Positions 1 through 9,566 of a stretch of 64,000 bases of DNA are shown here, piece by piece. Location of the stretch: contig DATNPX010000015.1 of NCBI GenBank assembly GCA_036702975.1, positions 122,781 through 186,780 on the forward strand, given 5' to 3'. The translations under genes were made by a program, and so were the position numbers. Every line of letters starts with the position of its first letter. The first letter of the stretch is position 1. Under the pieces are notes generated by a model. The model saw only the letters and a program-made list of their open reading frames with translations, was not told where the DNA came from and made no database searches. The DNA is from DATNPX01 sp036702975 (lineage in GTDB: Bacteria; Cyanobacteriota; Vampirovibrionia; Obscuribacterales; Obscuribacteraceae).

Positions 1-55
1 GCGCAGGCCCTCGAAACAAGCGCTTCAGCACTTTACATAAAGGCTGACGAACTAT

Positions 56-478
56 TTGCTGCTGGCGGGAATGACTCAACTTAGCAGTCTTATCCGAAAA
101 TCACCAAATCTGCATCCGCAGGCCGGCGCCACCATATCTAGCATCAGTAAAGTCAAGTATTTCGGAACATCCGAACATCAAGTCCGGAAGTGGAACTTAG
201 AACGAAGTCTCCCGTCTCAAACCTCCGTACATCGTTCCGCGATTTTTGTCGCACGCGCGGAGGAACTAACTATGAGCTCCACGGTAAGTAAGTCAGCAAA
301 GATAGACGACCACGAATTGACCCGAGAGGAAAAAGACGACTCGTTCTCGACCGGGGCAGGGCGAATGGCTATTGAGGTAAGCAAGCCCGACCGGCATAAA
401 CCGTGCGCTGAGAATGCGCAAGGGACGAAACAACAATCTTATGCGCAGAACGCGGACAGGGATGCTGACATCGAATAG
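56..478 (+). CDS. Small protein of unknown function, start uncertain
   Basis: I do not recognise this protein. Three starts compete. TTG at 56 and ATG at 71 have no well-placed ribosome site. ATG at 272 follows GGAGGA at 259-264 with 7-base spacing and would give 68 residues, rich in Asp, Glu, Lys and Ser, with no membrane segment or Cys pattern. The stretch before 272 reads SKVKYFGTSE, which closely matches SKVSKFGTSE in a 42-codon frame at 40973-41101, partly through synonymous codons. That argues the upstream part is translated too. No gene is visible in bases 1-55. It faces the small minus-strand gene at 503-691. Existence is fairly likely; the true start is not settled. Confidence 0.45.
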   Translation: MLLAGMTQLSSLIRKSPNLHPQAGATISSISKVKYFGTSEHQVRKWNLERSLPSQTSVHRSAIFVARAEELTMSSTVSKSAKIDDHELTREEKDDSFSTGAGRMAIEVSKPDRHKPCAENAQGTKQQSYAQNADRDADIE

Positions 479-502
479 AGCGCAAGCTCGCCAGGCCTAA
501 GC

Positions 503-691
503 CTAGCTCTGCTCTTGTGCTGCTTTGGCAGCCGCATCAAGCTTCTCCAGCTCGGCTGCTAGCTTTGCTATCGCTTGTTCAAAATTCGGCAAACAGTTGG
601 CATGAGTTGGGTTGCTGCCGAACTTCTCGCCGTGAAGATTTTTCTCTCTTTCGAGATTTTCCATAGTGGTCAACAGGTACATTCGATCCAC
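503..691 (-). CDS. Small Ala/Lys/Glu-rich helical protein after addA
   Basis: Hypothetical protein of 62 residues. It starts at GTG 691, with a GAGGG sequence about 8 bases upstream; ATG at 682 is an alternative. The C-terminal half (EQAIAKLAAELEKLDAAAKA) is strongly helical and Ala/Glu/Lys-rich, so it is probably a short coiled coil or helical hairpin. There is no signal peptide or Cys motif. It lies 26 bases after the addA stop on the same strand and may be co-transcribed. No function can be assigned. Confidence 0.5.
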   Translation of the reverse strand: MDRMYLLTTMENLEREKNLHGEKFGSNPTHANCLPNFEQAIAKLAAELEKLDAAAKAAQEQS

Positions 692-717
692 GTCTCAGCC
701 CTCGTTCTGAACGGATT

Positions 718-3700
718 TTAGGACACCGGCGGGCATTCCTGCAATAGACCATACTCGGCGTAGTAGATAAAAGCCGTAAGCTGTACACCCAGAAGCTCCT
801 GCAGCTCGTTCACGTAAGTTTGCAGTTGTTGTCCGTGTTCGAGTGAATGCTTGAGAAGTTCGTGCTTTTCGAAGTGATCTGTTTTGTAGTCCACAAGCAG
901 CCAACTGCCAGAAGATTGTTGCAAAATCAGATCGGGACGTCGGGCATGGACGACACCATCAGCGGCACTATAAAGATAAGGTAACTCGTGCAAACGGCGA
1001 CTGGCACAAAGGAAGATGGAAGCAAAACTGCTATTGTAAAACTTGTCCAGAAGAATCATGCCATGATTGACCAGCGCAGACAGATTGCCAGGCAGCGGAA
1101 TCACAGCTGACTGTGCAAAGGCAATTGCTTCAATTTCGTCTTCGGAAAGCCTTCTGCCGTCCGGCGGAATATTTTCCATCAAGCTGTGAAAAAACGTTCC
1201 CAGCAAGGTCGCCGAAAACACGGGTCTGTCGTCGGAGGCTGTCACTCGCTCACAGCCCTGCCAGGAGGACGGCAACGGCAACTTCTCTTGCGTCATCGGC
1301 AGCATCAGGTCGAGCGTCCACTGAATAGAATCACAGCTTGCACCCGAATCTATGAGAGCATCGGGCAGCCTTGAGAGACTCTCGGCAACACTGCGACCGG
1401 AAGCAGACTGTAAGTTATGCTCCGGACCTTCCACATGCGCAACGGCTCCAGCCTCTTGCGCAAACATGAGTCTCATCTGCCCGCATTCATCAGTAACGAC
1501 CGCCACACCAGCCTGCACGTCGCTGATCGTCGGCAAGCTAGAACCGAATGCTTCATTTTCATCAGTTGCATCTAGAGATGAAGCACCGGAAGAGGCTTGA
1601 CTGAGTTTAGCCAACAAGTGAATTGCGTCTTGCTCGCTTGCTCTTTCCAGCTCAGACTGAAGTACTACATCAAAGTCTAAGGCGTCTCGCGATTCGGTCG
1701 GCGCAAACTCCACTGATGATGCAGATTCGTCTGCCATAGTCTCTGAGTTCGAATATGGCAAAGAAGCGCCAGCCCACTGTCTCACGAGTACGTCAGCGGC
1801 GTCGTCGCCCACGCGCACTGATTTGATGAAATCTTCAGCGGCGTAAAGATCGTCTGGTTCGATCTGCAATGCATCAAGGAGCCAACTGCGAAAACTGTTT
1901 CTTTCGGCGCCATCGGCTTGAACAAAGAGCCCCAAATAGTCTCGCGCCCGCGTCATCGCCACATAGAACAGTCGTTTTTTCTCAGCAAGCTCCATATCTT
2001 CATCGAGGACTTTGCACGCCTGTAGCCAAGTCGGAACCACATCTTCATCAGTGCGCGCGGTGTTAAATGCTAGTCCGTAGTCTTTATGAAAGAGAAGTCG
2101 ATCTTTTTTCATCGCATTACGTGCGGATAAAACCGGCAACGCGACGAAAGGAAACTCAAGCCCTTTGGAGGCGTGAATCGTCATCAACTTCACAGCATTG
2201 CTATCATCCGTTGGAGCATCAGCAAGTTTCACGCCAACTGTGCGCATCCGGGAAAGCAGCTCCGCGAATTCGCCACAGCTGTAATGCTCTTTGTCTGCCG
2301 CTACTGAAACCAGTTTCCAAAGATTTCGCGACCGCTGCAATCCATTCGGCAAGCCAAGCAAAATCAAGTCGTAGTGAGTCTCAATAATTATCGTCCGTAC
2401 CAATTCAGCAAGCGGAAGCAGGTTGCTTTGAAGCAAGAATTTCTCAAGCATTTCAGTTGCTCGAACTAAAGGTCCTGCCGCAGTATCACCTTGCGCGGCA
2501 AATGTGCGCACCTTTCTCCAGAGAGAATCAGTATGATGAGTGCCTGCATCCACCGCGATCTTATGAATGAGGTCATCAGAGACAGCAAACATGGGTGACC
2601 GCAAAGCCACGAGCAACGAATGATCGTCACGGGGCGACGCGAGAAAGCGGAGGAGATTCTCCATATCCAAAATCTCTTGCCGTTCCAGATATCCCTTACC
2701 TGACACAACAACATAAGACATGCTGCGGTCTGTCATCGCCCTCTCGAAATACGCGAAGTCACTATTCCGCGGCACAAGAACTGCGAAGTCGCCAGGCTCA
2801 GCCCCTCTTACCACGCCCTGGTGCTTGTCGAAAATCTGCACTTGCTGCTGAATCTTTTGACTGATCCATTCGACTACGCCCTCAGCTTCTAGACGTCGCG
2901 ATGCATCAGGGTCTGCCGCCGCTCGCTCGAAATCAGGCTGACTGACGAGAAGTTCAATTCTTCCTTTGTCGCCATCTTTACGCGCAGCCTTCAGGCGTTC
3001 GAACACTGCGCGGTGGGTCTCGGCATCGCCTTGGTCAACCATCAAGGATGAAAAGACGATATTTACAAACGCGACCAACTCGGGGTGGCTGCGGAAAGAC
3101 TCACTCAGGCTGAGCGTTAGGCTCTCATTCGAACCAGAAAAACGCTGCCTCCATTTGTTGAAAGTCGAGACATCGGCACCTTGGAACCTGTAAATCGACT
3201 GTTTGTCGTCACCAATGAGAAAGAACTTTGCCGTCTCGCCGGCTACAAGTGCCAATAAATCGGACTGAACCGTATTCGTGTCTTGAAACTCGTCTACTAG
3301 CAAGGTGTGCGTACTTTCGTTGAAGTGCCTCAAAGCAGCAGAGTTCTCTGTTTTCAATGCAGTAAAAGCGAGTCCAATCAGGTCGTTGAAATCCAACAGA
3401 AGTCCGGTTCGTTTCTGCTCTTCATATAGATCGACGGTTCGCTGTATCAATGCAACTAGAGCGGTAATACAACGCAATGCAGTAGCGTCGCTGGCTCCCA
3501 GATCAACAGAGATTCTCTCCGCATGTGACTTGCAAACTTCGCGAACGTTCTTCATGAGATCGCGCAGTGGTTTACCATCGGCTCCGCCAGTAGTGCGGGG
3601 AGCCTGGTTCGCAATTGTGGATAAAGCGGCCCAGGCGGATTTCATTGCCTGATGGCTGTCATCTGAGTCGGTCGACTTCAATCTGAAAGACGCTTCCACT

Positions 3701-4449
3701 TCGTCGGCGCATTGCATGAACTCCTTGCGAAAAGCTTCCAGTTTGCTGCCAGAGGGAAGAGTCGCCTCGGCAATCTGCGGCACTAGCTGCTGCCATTCAA
3801 TACTTGACACTAGTTGGCTCAGACAGACACGCCGAGCGCGTCCTATATGAAACTCCATATGGCTGTTGAGTGCCTCTTCGTCAGACAATGGAAAGTTGCG
3901 GAGCGACTCGAAAAATCTCGACGAACCTTGAATTCCCTGAATGACGAGATGCCTTACTATGTCGAGGTCGAAGTCTTCGAATAAAGTCTGTTCGATCGCC
4001 GCACCAGCAATAACTTCACGAAAAGCCTGGTCGATGCTGGCAGACAGAAGCTCAGCCTGTTTTAATTCATCAATCACTTCAAACTGCGGATCAATCCCGG
4101 CTTCCACCGGAAACGACTTGATGATAAATTCGCACAATGAGTGAATGGTGCCGATGCGCGCTCCATCCACTTCTCCTAGACATGCTTGCCAGCGTTCGCG
4201 GTTACCTTCATCGCTTTCCAACAGCGCTTTCAGTTTGGACTTTAGCCTATTACGCATTTCGGTGGCGGCTTTCCTGGTAAAAGTCACCGCCACTAATTGT
4301 GATACCGCAACATTCTCATTCTTTTTGAGAATCTCGATAAACCGCTCGATCAATACATGTGTTTTACCTGAGCCAGCACCAGCACAAACGAGGACATGAC
4401 GATCAATCGTTTCCACAGCTTGCTTTTGTTGATTGGTCAGCGATGTCAC
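718..4449 (-). CDS. addA: AddA-type ATP-dependent helicase/nuclease subunit
   Basis: UvrD/Rep-like superfamily 1 helicase with a C-terminal nuclease domain: the catalytic subunit of AddAB, which processes double-strand DNA ends for RecA recombination. I place the start at GTG 4449 because GAGGAG lies 7 bases before it and 13 bases separate it from the addB stop; a start at 4497 would overlap addB. The product is about 1,243 residues, usual for AddA. Motifs in order: Walker A GAGSGKT near residue 25, Walker B LLVDEFQDTN, GDDKQSIYRFQGAD, MTIHASKGLEFPFVALP, YVAMTRARDYL. The C-terminus has a RecB-family PD-(D/E)xK signature: RPDLIL, LVDYKTD and QLQTYV. It forms an operon with addB; the helicase motifs exclude a plain UvrD because of the nuclease end. 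Confidence 0.93.
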   Translation of the reverse strand: MTSLTNQQKQAVETIDRHVLVCAGAGSGKTHVLIERFIEILKKNENVAVSQLVAVTFTRKAATEMRNRLKSKLKALLESDEGNRERWQACLGEVDGARIGTIHSLCEFIIKSFPVEAGIDPQFEVIDELKQAELLSASIDQAFREVIAGAAIEQTLFEDFDLDIVRHLVIQGIQGSSRFFESLRNFPLSDEEALNSHMEFHIGRARRVCLSQLVSSIEWQQLVPQIAEATLPSGSKLEAFRKEFMQCADEVEASFRLKSTDSDDSHQAMKSAWAALSTIANQAPRTTGGADGKPLRDLMKNVREVCKSHAERISVDLGASDATALRCITALVALIQRTVDLYEEQKRTGLLLDFNDLIGLAFTALKTENSAALRHFNESTHTLLVDEFQDTNTVQSDLLALVAGETAKFFLIGDDKQSIYRFQGADVSTFNKWRQRFSGSNESLTLSLSESFRSHPELVAFVNIVFSSLMVDQGDAETHRAVFERLKAARKDGDKGRIELLVSQPDFERAAADPDASRRLEAEGVVEWISQKIQQQVQIFDKHQGVVRGAEPGDFAVLVPRNSDFAYFERAMTDRSMSYVVVSGKGYLERQEILDMENLLRFLASPRDDHSLLVALRSPMFAVSDDLIHKIAVDAGTHHTDSLWRKVRTFAAQGDTAAGPLVRATEMLEKFLLQSNLLPLAELVRTIIIETHYDLILLGLPNGLQRSRNLWKLVSVAADKEHYSCGEFAELLSRMRTVGVKLADAPTDDSNAVKLMTIHASKGLEFPFVALPVLSARNAMKKDRLLFHKDYGLAFNTARTDEDVVPTWLQACKVLDEDMELAEKKRLFYVAMTRARDYLGLFVQADGAERNSFRSWLLDALQIEPDDLYAAEDFIKSVRVGDDAADVLVRQWAGASLPYSNSETMADESASSVEFAPTESRDALDFDVVLQSELERASEQDAIHLLAKLSQASSGASSLDATDENEAFGSSLPTISDVQAGVAVVTDECGQMRLMFAQEAGAVAHVEGPEHNLQSASGRSVAESLSRLPDALIDSGASCDSIQWTLDLMLPMTQEKLPLPSSWQGCERVTASDDRPVFSATLLGTFFHSLMENIPPDGRRLSEDEIEAIAFAQSAVIPLPGNLSALVNHGMILLDKFYNSSFASIFLCASRRLHELPYLYSAADGVVHARRPDLILQQSSGSWLLVDYKTDHFEKHELLKHSLEHGQQLQTYVNELQELLGVQLTAFIYYAEYGLLQECPPVS

Positions 4450-4462
4450 AACAATCTCCTCA

Positions 4463-7400
4463 TCATTCGACGGTCGCGGGCACATCAAGCTCCGCAATAC
4501 GACAGACAGACTTGTGACGGCAACGTTTGCACAGGTCTAGTCCGTTTGGTTGAACGAGAAAATTACCCTGCTCTATTGCCTGCACATATTGCCGCACGTA
4601 CTCCTCAGTTTGCTCGAAAAGTTTCGGACGCTCAGGCTCATCTTCGCGTTCTTTCTCCCAAGCTCCGAAGCGCAGTTTGCCAATTGGCGCACCGGAAGAG
4701 ACACTTAGATAAACGCCTTCGACCGTGTGCAGATCCTTCAGAACAGACTTTTGTACAGCCATGGCATAGAGCGCAAGTTGCAGATTCCGTCCCTTGTATG
4801 CTTCATCCGGCGTAATGAGGGAAGAGCCTTTCTTGTAATCTACGACTCTTACCAGTTGTCCCTGGCCTTGGCCAACCGAGATATCAACCCTGTCGATTCG
4901 GCCATGTACAGCAATTTTTCGCGCGCCATCGACAATAAACAGCGGTTCGGATGCGCTAGAATCTGTGCCTATCTCATTCTCAGTGCCGAAACTGGCCTCT
5001 AAAAGGGCCGGCGCAAACTGATGCTTATCTTTGAGAGCTCTCTGAATTTCTCTCTCAACAAAGCGTTTTAGCCGGAAACGAACTTCCAGTTGTTCGAATT
5101 TCCAGAATTCACTCTGCCGGAACTTGCCATTGCCTTGCAGCCAGAGTAGTGCCTCATCAACCGCATCATCGAAATGCCTCATCACCTGAGCATAATCGTC
5201 AGTTATGAGCAGGCTATTTGCGATCAGGCGCTTGTAAAAAAGTTCGAGTGCTTTGTGATAAGTGTCACCAAGCAGTTTGTCATCTAGTCCTGCTCGCGGC
5301 TCTTCGACAGGATCGCTTGAAAGTACATGAGATACCCAAAAACGGAAGCCGCACTTACCGTACTCGCTCAGCTTTGTCGGACTCCAAAGGTCTGGAGTAA
5401 CCACATGCAGTGCGCCGGAAAGAACATGATCGGTGAGAAAACCGTTATAGACACTTCTTCTATCAGTAGAAAGCCGCCCGTATGCCATCGACATATTTTC
5501 GGCGAGATCGTCGACAAGCTTGGCCACGTCTGAGTTACTGCAAATCTCATCCAACCGGCCAAATCGCTGTGACAATGATGCCGCAGCACCGAGATTGGCC
5601 ATAGCTCCGGCAAAGGCATTGCGAGAAGAGCAAGGCAACTCGTAAGCACGACCAAGAATTCTATAAACGGCAGATGCTGATGAATCAACGGATTCTCTTC
5701 CGTCGTTATTTCGCTCCCCTGCCATCAAAATGGAAGGAAGCAATTCGTCACCACCAAGCTCTCTCTGTGGATAAGAGAGATGAATACGGTGCCTAGCTCT
5801 TGTCGAAAGATTTTTGAACAATGCGGTTTCGAATCCGGAATGAAAACGAGGATTGGCTATATCGATTCCGAACGTGGACCAACGCGCAATCTCGTCCGCA
5901 CCAACGAAACCAGCACTGGCTCCCTTGCGAGGGAACTCTCCCTCTACCATACCGGCTATGAACACCTCGTCAAAAGCTCGGTTAGGTGCGATGTCAGCAC
6001 CGCATATGATGACAGCATCTTTAATCCGAGGAACTGGTCTAAAGTTTGCTTTTGAAATCAGTCTCTCGATACGGGCGACGAAATCGCGTGCAGACATTCG
6101 TTGCGGTCCAAGATATGCCTCTTCCAGAAGCAAGGTGGACAGCGTTCGGCGGAATTCCCCTACGGCCTTCTGCTCAATCCAGCGTTGATATTCTTTGTTA
6201 TTTTCGAACCATTCAGATGCCAATACACCACTTGCAAGGCGCCGGTTAAACCCAGGTTGTTTGGAAAAAATCGGAGCAAATAGATACTCGATTAGGTTTT
6301 CCGCCCACTTCACGTGTTCGGAAGCTGTCGCCACCGGCAGAGGCTGCAACCGGTCGAATAGGCTAACCAACTTAGGTTTTACAGTCTGTGCGAATCCTTT
6401 TTCGTTTGCTGCGGCAAGTGTATCTATTGGCTCTGCGTCATGTCCGCCGGATTCAAACTGCATTTCGTGGTCTATGCTGCCCGGCGATTCAGCATCAATT
6501 TTTAGCTTAGATTGAAAAACCTCCAACCATTGCGCGCGTCCGGCAACGACTCTCTTCGCCAGCGAACGCCGGTCTAACTCATCGATCTGCCAGCGCACAA
6601 AACCAAGGCGCGGATTAAAGTATTGACTGCGCAGGCAGCTGACGACATCCTTACGAACCAATCCATCCTGATGTAATTTCAAGACTGAAGACAAGAATCT
6701 AACAACCGGTAACTTGGCGATTTCGATCGGTTCGTCGACAAAATAGTTGACACCTGCGTCTCCAAATGCAGCTCGCACGGCATTACCATAGTTTTTCAGG
6801 CTACGAGCCACAACCAAAATCTCTTGCGGTCTGGTCTTCTGCACGACGATCGCTTGTTTGACTCGGCGAGCGATCTCCTCCATTTCTGAGAGTCTATCTG
6901 TGACTGCAAATTTGTGGGGAGCAGTGCTTTTATCGTGCACCTGAAATTCAACCCGGGGCGTAAATGAAACGACATTGAATTGTCCACGTAACTGCGTGTT
7001 GAGAGACTGATAGCTCGATTCTTTCCAAACATAGTCAGGGTGAATCTTTCCATCGGCCTCGGCGTAGTCGAACGTAACCGTCATCTTCGTCACATGCTTT
7101 GACAGTTCACCAAAGATTTGCAGCTGAAGCTTATTCAATCGGTCAAAGCCGTCTACAAAAAAATGCTGTAAAGAGGGCTTATAGCCCCCTGTGCTTAGAG
7201 TCTCACGCAGAGCGAATGCGACTTGACGTTCATCCATTAAATTCAAACGCTCAAGTTCTTGCCAGTAGAGCCCGTAGATTTTCGCCAACTCCACGTAGCG
7301 CGAATCGTTATGGGCACTCAATGAAAGCTGCTCCAGCACTTCCTCCGGAGACAAGGCGGCCCTCTCGAGCTCGTCTATCAGTCCAAGCACGTTCTGCTGC

Positions 7401-7855
7401 GTGCCCACAAATGCGCTTATTTTAGAGAGCGTTTTGAGTTCGCCTCGCTCTCGTAACTCCGCACTCACTCGCCCAATAATCGAAGGACGTATCTGCTCCG
7501 GCACAATGCGAAAAGTATTGCCAGCTTTGCGGTACAGCATCTGGGTAAGCGCGTAGAAGTTCATAATGCGCAGACCGACCAAACCTTTAATAGCTTCGCC
7601 ACTTTCCGACAGAAGCTTTAAACAATCACCCAATCTCTGCTCGAAAACTGCCTGGTAACGAGCCGAAGGCACAACAACAACGGTTTCGGCGAAAGGATCG
7701 CGCCTGTGAACTTCTAGAATCTGTTGGATGAGAGCGGAGGTCTTGCCGGAGCGATAAGGTCCGAGATAGAGGTCAATCGCATGCCTGGTCTGCGAGAACA
7801 TTTCGTCCGTAGACAGAATTCTATGCACTGATTGAGCAGCGTTGATGATCGTCAT
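4463..7855 (-). CDS. addB: AddB-type helicase/nuclease subunit, iron-sulfur
   Basis: Partner of AddA in double-strand break end resection. The 1,130-residue length is typical. The N-terminus has the AddB-style P-loop GPYRSGKT (residues 32-39). The middle is a degenerate SF1 helicase core. The C-terminal nuclease contains VDYKKG and the quartet of cysteines expected for the AddB 4Fe-4S cluster: one in EYGKCGFRFW (about residue 835), then C1109, C1112 and C1118 in CKRCRHKSVC. The ATG at 7855 lacks a strong ribosome site; Met19 is an alternative, but the P-loop is intact with either. It is the first gene of addB-addA and sits 28 bases after the sigma-factor gene, so the three could share a transcript. 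RexB is the other family with this layout, but the Cys pattern favours AddB. Confidence 0.9.
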   Translation of the reverse strand: MTIINAAQSVHRILSTDEMFSQTRHAIDLYLGPYRSGKTSALIQQILEVHRRDPFAETVVVVPSARYQAVFEQRLGDCLKLLSESGEAIKGLVGLRIMNFYALTQMLYRKAGNTFRIVPEQIRPSIIGRVSAELRERGELKTLSKISAFVGTQQNVLGLIDELERAALSPEEVLEQLSLSAHNDSRYVELAKIYGLYWQELERLNLMDERQVAFALRETLSTGGYKPSLQHFFVDGFDRLNKLQLQIFGELSKHVTKMTVTFDYAEADGKIHPDYVWKESSYQSLNTQLRGQFNVVSFTPRVEFQVHDKSTAPHKFAVTDRLSEMEEIARRVKQAIVVQKTRPQEILVVARSLKNYGNAVRAAFGDAGVNYFVDEPIEIAKLPVVRFLSSVLKLHQDGLVRKDVVSCLRSQYFNPRLGFVRWQIDELDRRSLAKRVVAGRAQWLEVFQSKLKIDAESPGSIDHEMQFESGGHDAEPIDTLAAANEKGFAQTVKPKLVSLFDRLQPLPVATASEHVKWAENLIEYLFAPIFSKQPGFNRRLASGVLASEWFENNKEYQRWIEQKAVGEFRRTLSTLLLEEAYLGPQRMSARDFVARIERLISKANFRPVPRIKDAVIICGADIAPNRAFDEVFIAGMVEGEFPRKGASAGFVGADEIARWSTFGIDIANPRFHSGFETALFKNLSTRARHRIHLSYPQRELGGDELLPSILMAGERNNDGRESVDSSASAVYRILGRAYELPCSSRNAFAGAMANLGAAASLSQRFGRLDEICSNSDVAKLVDDLAENMSMAYGRLSTDRRSVYNGFLTDHVLSGALHVVTPDLWSPTKLSEYGKCGFRFWVSHVLSSDPVEEPRAGLDDKLLGDTYHKALELFYKRLIANSLLITDDYAQVMRHFDDAVDEALLWLQGNGKFRQSEFWKFEQLEVRFRLKRFVEREIQRALKDKHQFAPALLEASFGTENEIGTDSSASEPLFIVDGARKIAVHGRIDRVDISVGQGQGQLVRVVDYKKGSSLITPDEAYKGRNLQLALYAMAVQKSVLKDLHTVEGVYLSVSSGAPIGKLRFGAWEKEREDEPERPKLFEQTEEYVRQYVQAIEQGNFLVQPNGLDLCKRCRHKSVCRIAELDVPATVE

Positions 7856-7883
7856 GCATTAGCCCGAGCGAAGGTTGTTTAGC

Positions 7884-8876
7884 TTATCTTAGAAATTCGC
7901 GCAAATGAGAGGCGCAGGACTTACGCAACTTCTGCATCGCCTTGCCTTCCATCTGTCTCAGCTGCTCTCGCGTAATATTCAGTCTTGCTGCTATCTGATC
8001 CGGAGGCAATGCGTCAGCAAGATTTAGGCCGTAGCGGTGCTCTAGAATTTTCCGTTCTTCTGCACCAAGATTCTTCATGGCATCAATTAGATGCTTAACC
8101 AACAGCGTTGCTGAAACGGTCTCTTCCGGCGACGGCGTTGCCGCATCCTCTAAAACATCTGCCAGAGTGGTATCAGTTTCATCACCACAAACAGCATCGA
8201 GCGATAATGGGCTACGATCCGACCCCATAGCTAACAAAACTTTTTCGACGCTAAACCCTGAAGCCTGGCTCAACTCCTCGAAAGTTGGCACTCGTCCCAG
8301 AGATTGCGCTAACTGCCGGTCGGCTTTTCGCAACTTGCTGATGGTGTCATTCATGTGCACCGGAACGCGTATTGCCCGTGATTTATTTGCAAGAGCACGC
8401 GAAACTGCTTGACGTATCCACCAGGTTGCATAAGTTGAGAACTTGTTTCCGCGTTCGGGATCAAATTTCTCAACAGCGCGCATCAAGCCCAAACTTCCTT
8501 CCTGTACCAGGTCTTGAAAGCTGATTCCGGAGCTGCGATAGCGCTTGGCGATACTAACTACCAGACGCAGATTGGATTGAATCAAGCGCTGGCGCGCAAG
8601 CATATCACCACCACGAGACGCCCGCGCCAGCTCGATTTCTTCCCGGCCTGTAAGCAGTTTGTGCCGAGCGATCTCCCGCAAATAAGTCTTTACCGAATCA
8701 TCATCGGCCATGACCTTCTCAGCCTGATATTCGGGTAAATGTGCCGACGCGGTGTCATATTCATGTTCATCGATATCACCATCGATACCCTCATCGACAG
8801 TTAGATTGACCTCGTCCATAAAAATGGAAGGCACATCAAGGTCAAGATCTTCGAGCTTTCTTGTATTTCGTCTCAT
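7884..8876 (-). CDS. Sigma-70 family RNA polymerase sigma factor
   Basis: RNA polymerase sigma subunit of 330 residues. An acidic N-terminal segment (1-55) is followed by region 1.2 (DSVKTYLREIARHKLLTGREE), then region 2 (NLRLVVSIAKRYRSSGISFQDLVQEGSLGLMRAVEKFD, then KFSTYATWWIRQAVSRAL), region 3, and region 4 with the final helix-turn-helix (LPPDQIAARLNITREQLRQM). The length and lack of a large region 1.1 fit a group 2 (SigB/C/D-like) rather than the primary RpoD. In region 4 the usual RVRQIE reads QLRQME, a mild deviation in the -35 recognition helix. The upstream region has repeated TTGAAC boxes. ATG 8876 has no clear Shine-Dalgarno, which may mean weak or regulated translation. Confidence 0.92.
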   Translation of the reverse strand: MRRNTRKLEDLDLDVPSIFMDEVNLTVDEGIDGDIDEHEYDTASAHLPEYQAEKVMADDDSVKTYLREIARHKLLTGREEIELARASRGGDMLARQRLIQSNLRLVVSIAKRYRSSGISFQDLVQEGSLGLMRAVEKFDPERGNKFSTYATWWIRQAVSRALANKSRAIRVPVHMNDTISKLRKADRQLAQSLGRVPTFEELSQASGFSVEKVLLAMGSDRSPLSLDAVCGDETDTTLADVLEDAATPSPEETVSATLLVKHLIDAMKNLGAEERKILEHRYGLNLADALPPDQIAARLNITREQLRQMEGKAMQKLRKSCASHLREFLR

Positions 8877-8907
8877 GCAGGGACCGCAGTCAAAAGTTCA
8901 ATCCAAA

Positions 8908-8940
8908 GATATATACGTTCAAAACGCATAAAAAGTTCAA
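8908..8940 (-). promoter_or_regulatory. Candidate sigma-factor promoter with TTGAAC repeats
   Basis: On the minus strand, TTGAAC occurs three times upstream of the sigma gene (8940-8935, 8922-8917, 8901-8896). A 13-base direct repeat, AAAAGTTCAATCC on the plus strand, is at 8892-8904 and 8931-8943. A TATATA box at 8915-8910 lies 19 bases from the first TTGAAC, giving a possible -35/-10 pair and a leader of roughly 25 bases. The repeated boxes could equally be activator sites. No experimental support. Confidence 0.35.
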
Positions 8941-8943
8941 TCC

Positions 8944-9010
8944 TATGGTGGCACAAGCGGCGCTGCAGCGCTAGCCCTTTTCCGACAAGGGTTTCAGGCG
9001 TGCCACCATA
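8944..9010. repeat. 67-bp element with perfect 11-bp inverted ends
   Basis: An 11-base arm at 8944-8954 (TATGGTGGCAC) is perfectly inverted at 9000-9010. Inside are two further stems: the palindrome GCGCTGCAGCGC at 8960-8971, and CCCTT/AAGGG at 8975-8979 and 8987-8991. As RNA or cruciform DNA it would fold as a three-way junction. It lies between the divergent sigma gene and giant gene. It could be a small mobile repeat, a structured leader or a protein-binding site. I know of no family that it matches. Confidence 0.55.
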
Positions 9011-9566
9011 TCCACCCTCTTTGAAAATACAAAGAATATATTTCCAATATCCGAATGAAAATAGAATTGCGGTAATAAAACTTTCCGTTTTTCTGACAGG
9101 AGTTTTTTGGTCAAAATGCAGACCAAACTTTAGATTCACGAGTCAGAAAATTCTGATTTTAGAGCGGCATTTCGTGAACCGATTCCATAGCGGATGCATA
9201 TCGACTAGGCAACTTTCCGACAACAGAGATTTGCCTGAGCGGTGGCATCATATATGGTATCATTAGCAACAATGCTTTTTGGGAAAAGGTCTCGCTTATC
9301 CGGCAGCCAAAACAGCTCTAGCAAACCGGGCGCGAACCAATGCCAAAACCAGATCGCTTGACAATTAACGGGGGGCGCAAGTCGGTTAAATCGCAGACCG
9401 TTTATCCTGAATGACCAACTGGGTGGCTATTTGACCGTCGGTTGCAATGTCGTAGCCTATGCGTAGGTAGCCTCCATACGGGGCATAAGTGTAAATAGCC
9501 CCAGACATTAAATGACCAGCTGGGCGGCAGCTTTTCAATCAACTCCCTTACTATCTAGGACCGCCA
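9011..9566 (+). other. Long leader/promoter region of the giant gene
   Basis: No convincing gene is found here. An imperfect 18-base direct repeat occurs at 9410-9427 (AATGACCAACTGGGTGGC) and 9511-9528 (two differences), 101 bases apart. A TTGACA box is at 9358-9363, but no well-spaced -10 follows it. The ribosome site AGGA at 9557-9560 lies 6 bases before GTG 9567. The repeats are candidate binding sites or structured leader elements controlling the giant gene. Confidence 0.4.

Noticed and set aside
8873..9139. Minus-strand frame upstream of the sigma gene
   Set aside because: It runs through the inverted-repeat element and repeated boxes; composition not coding-like.
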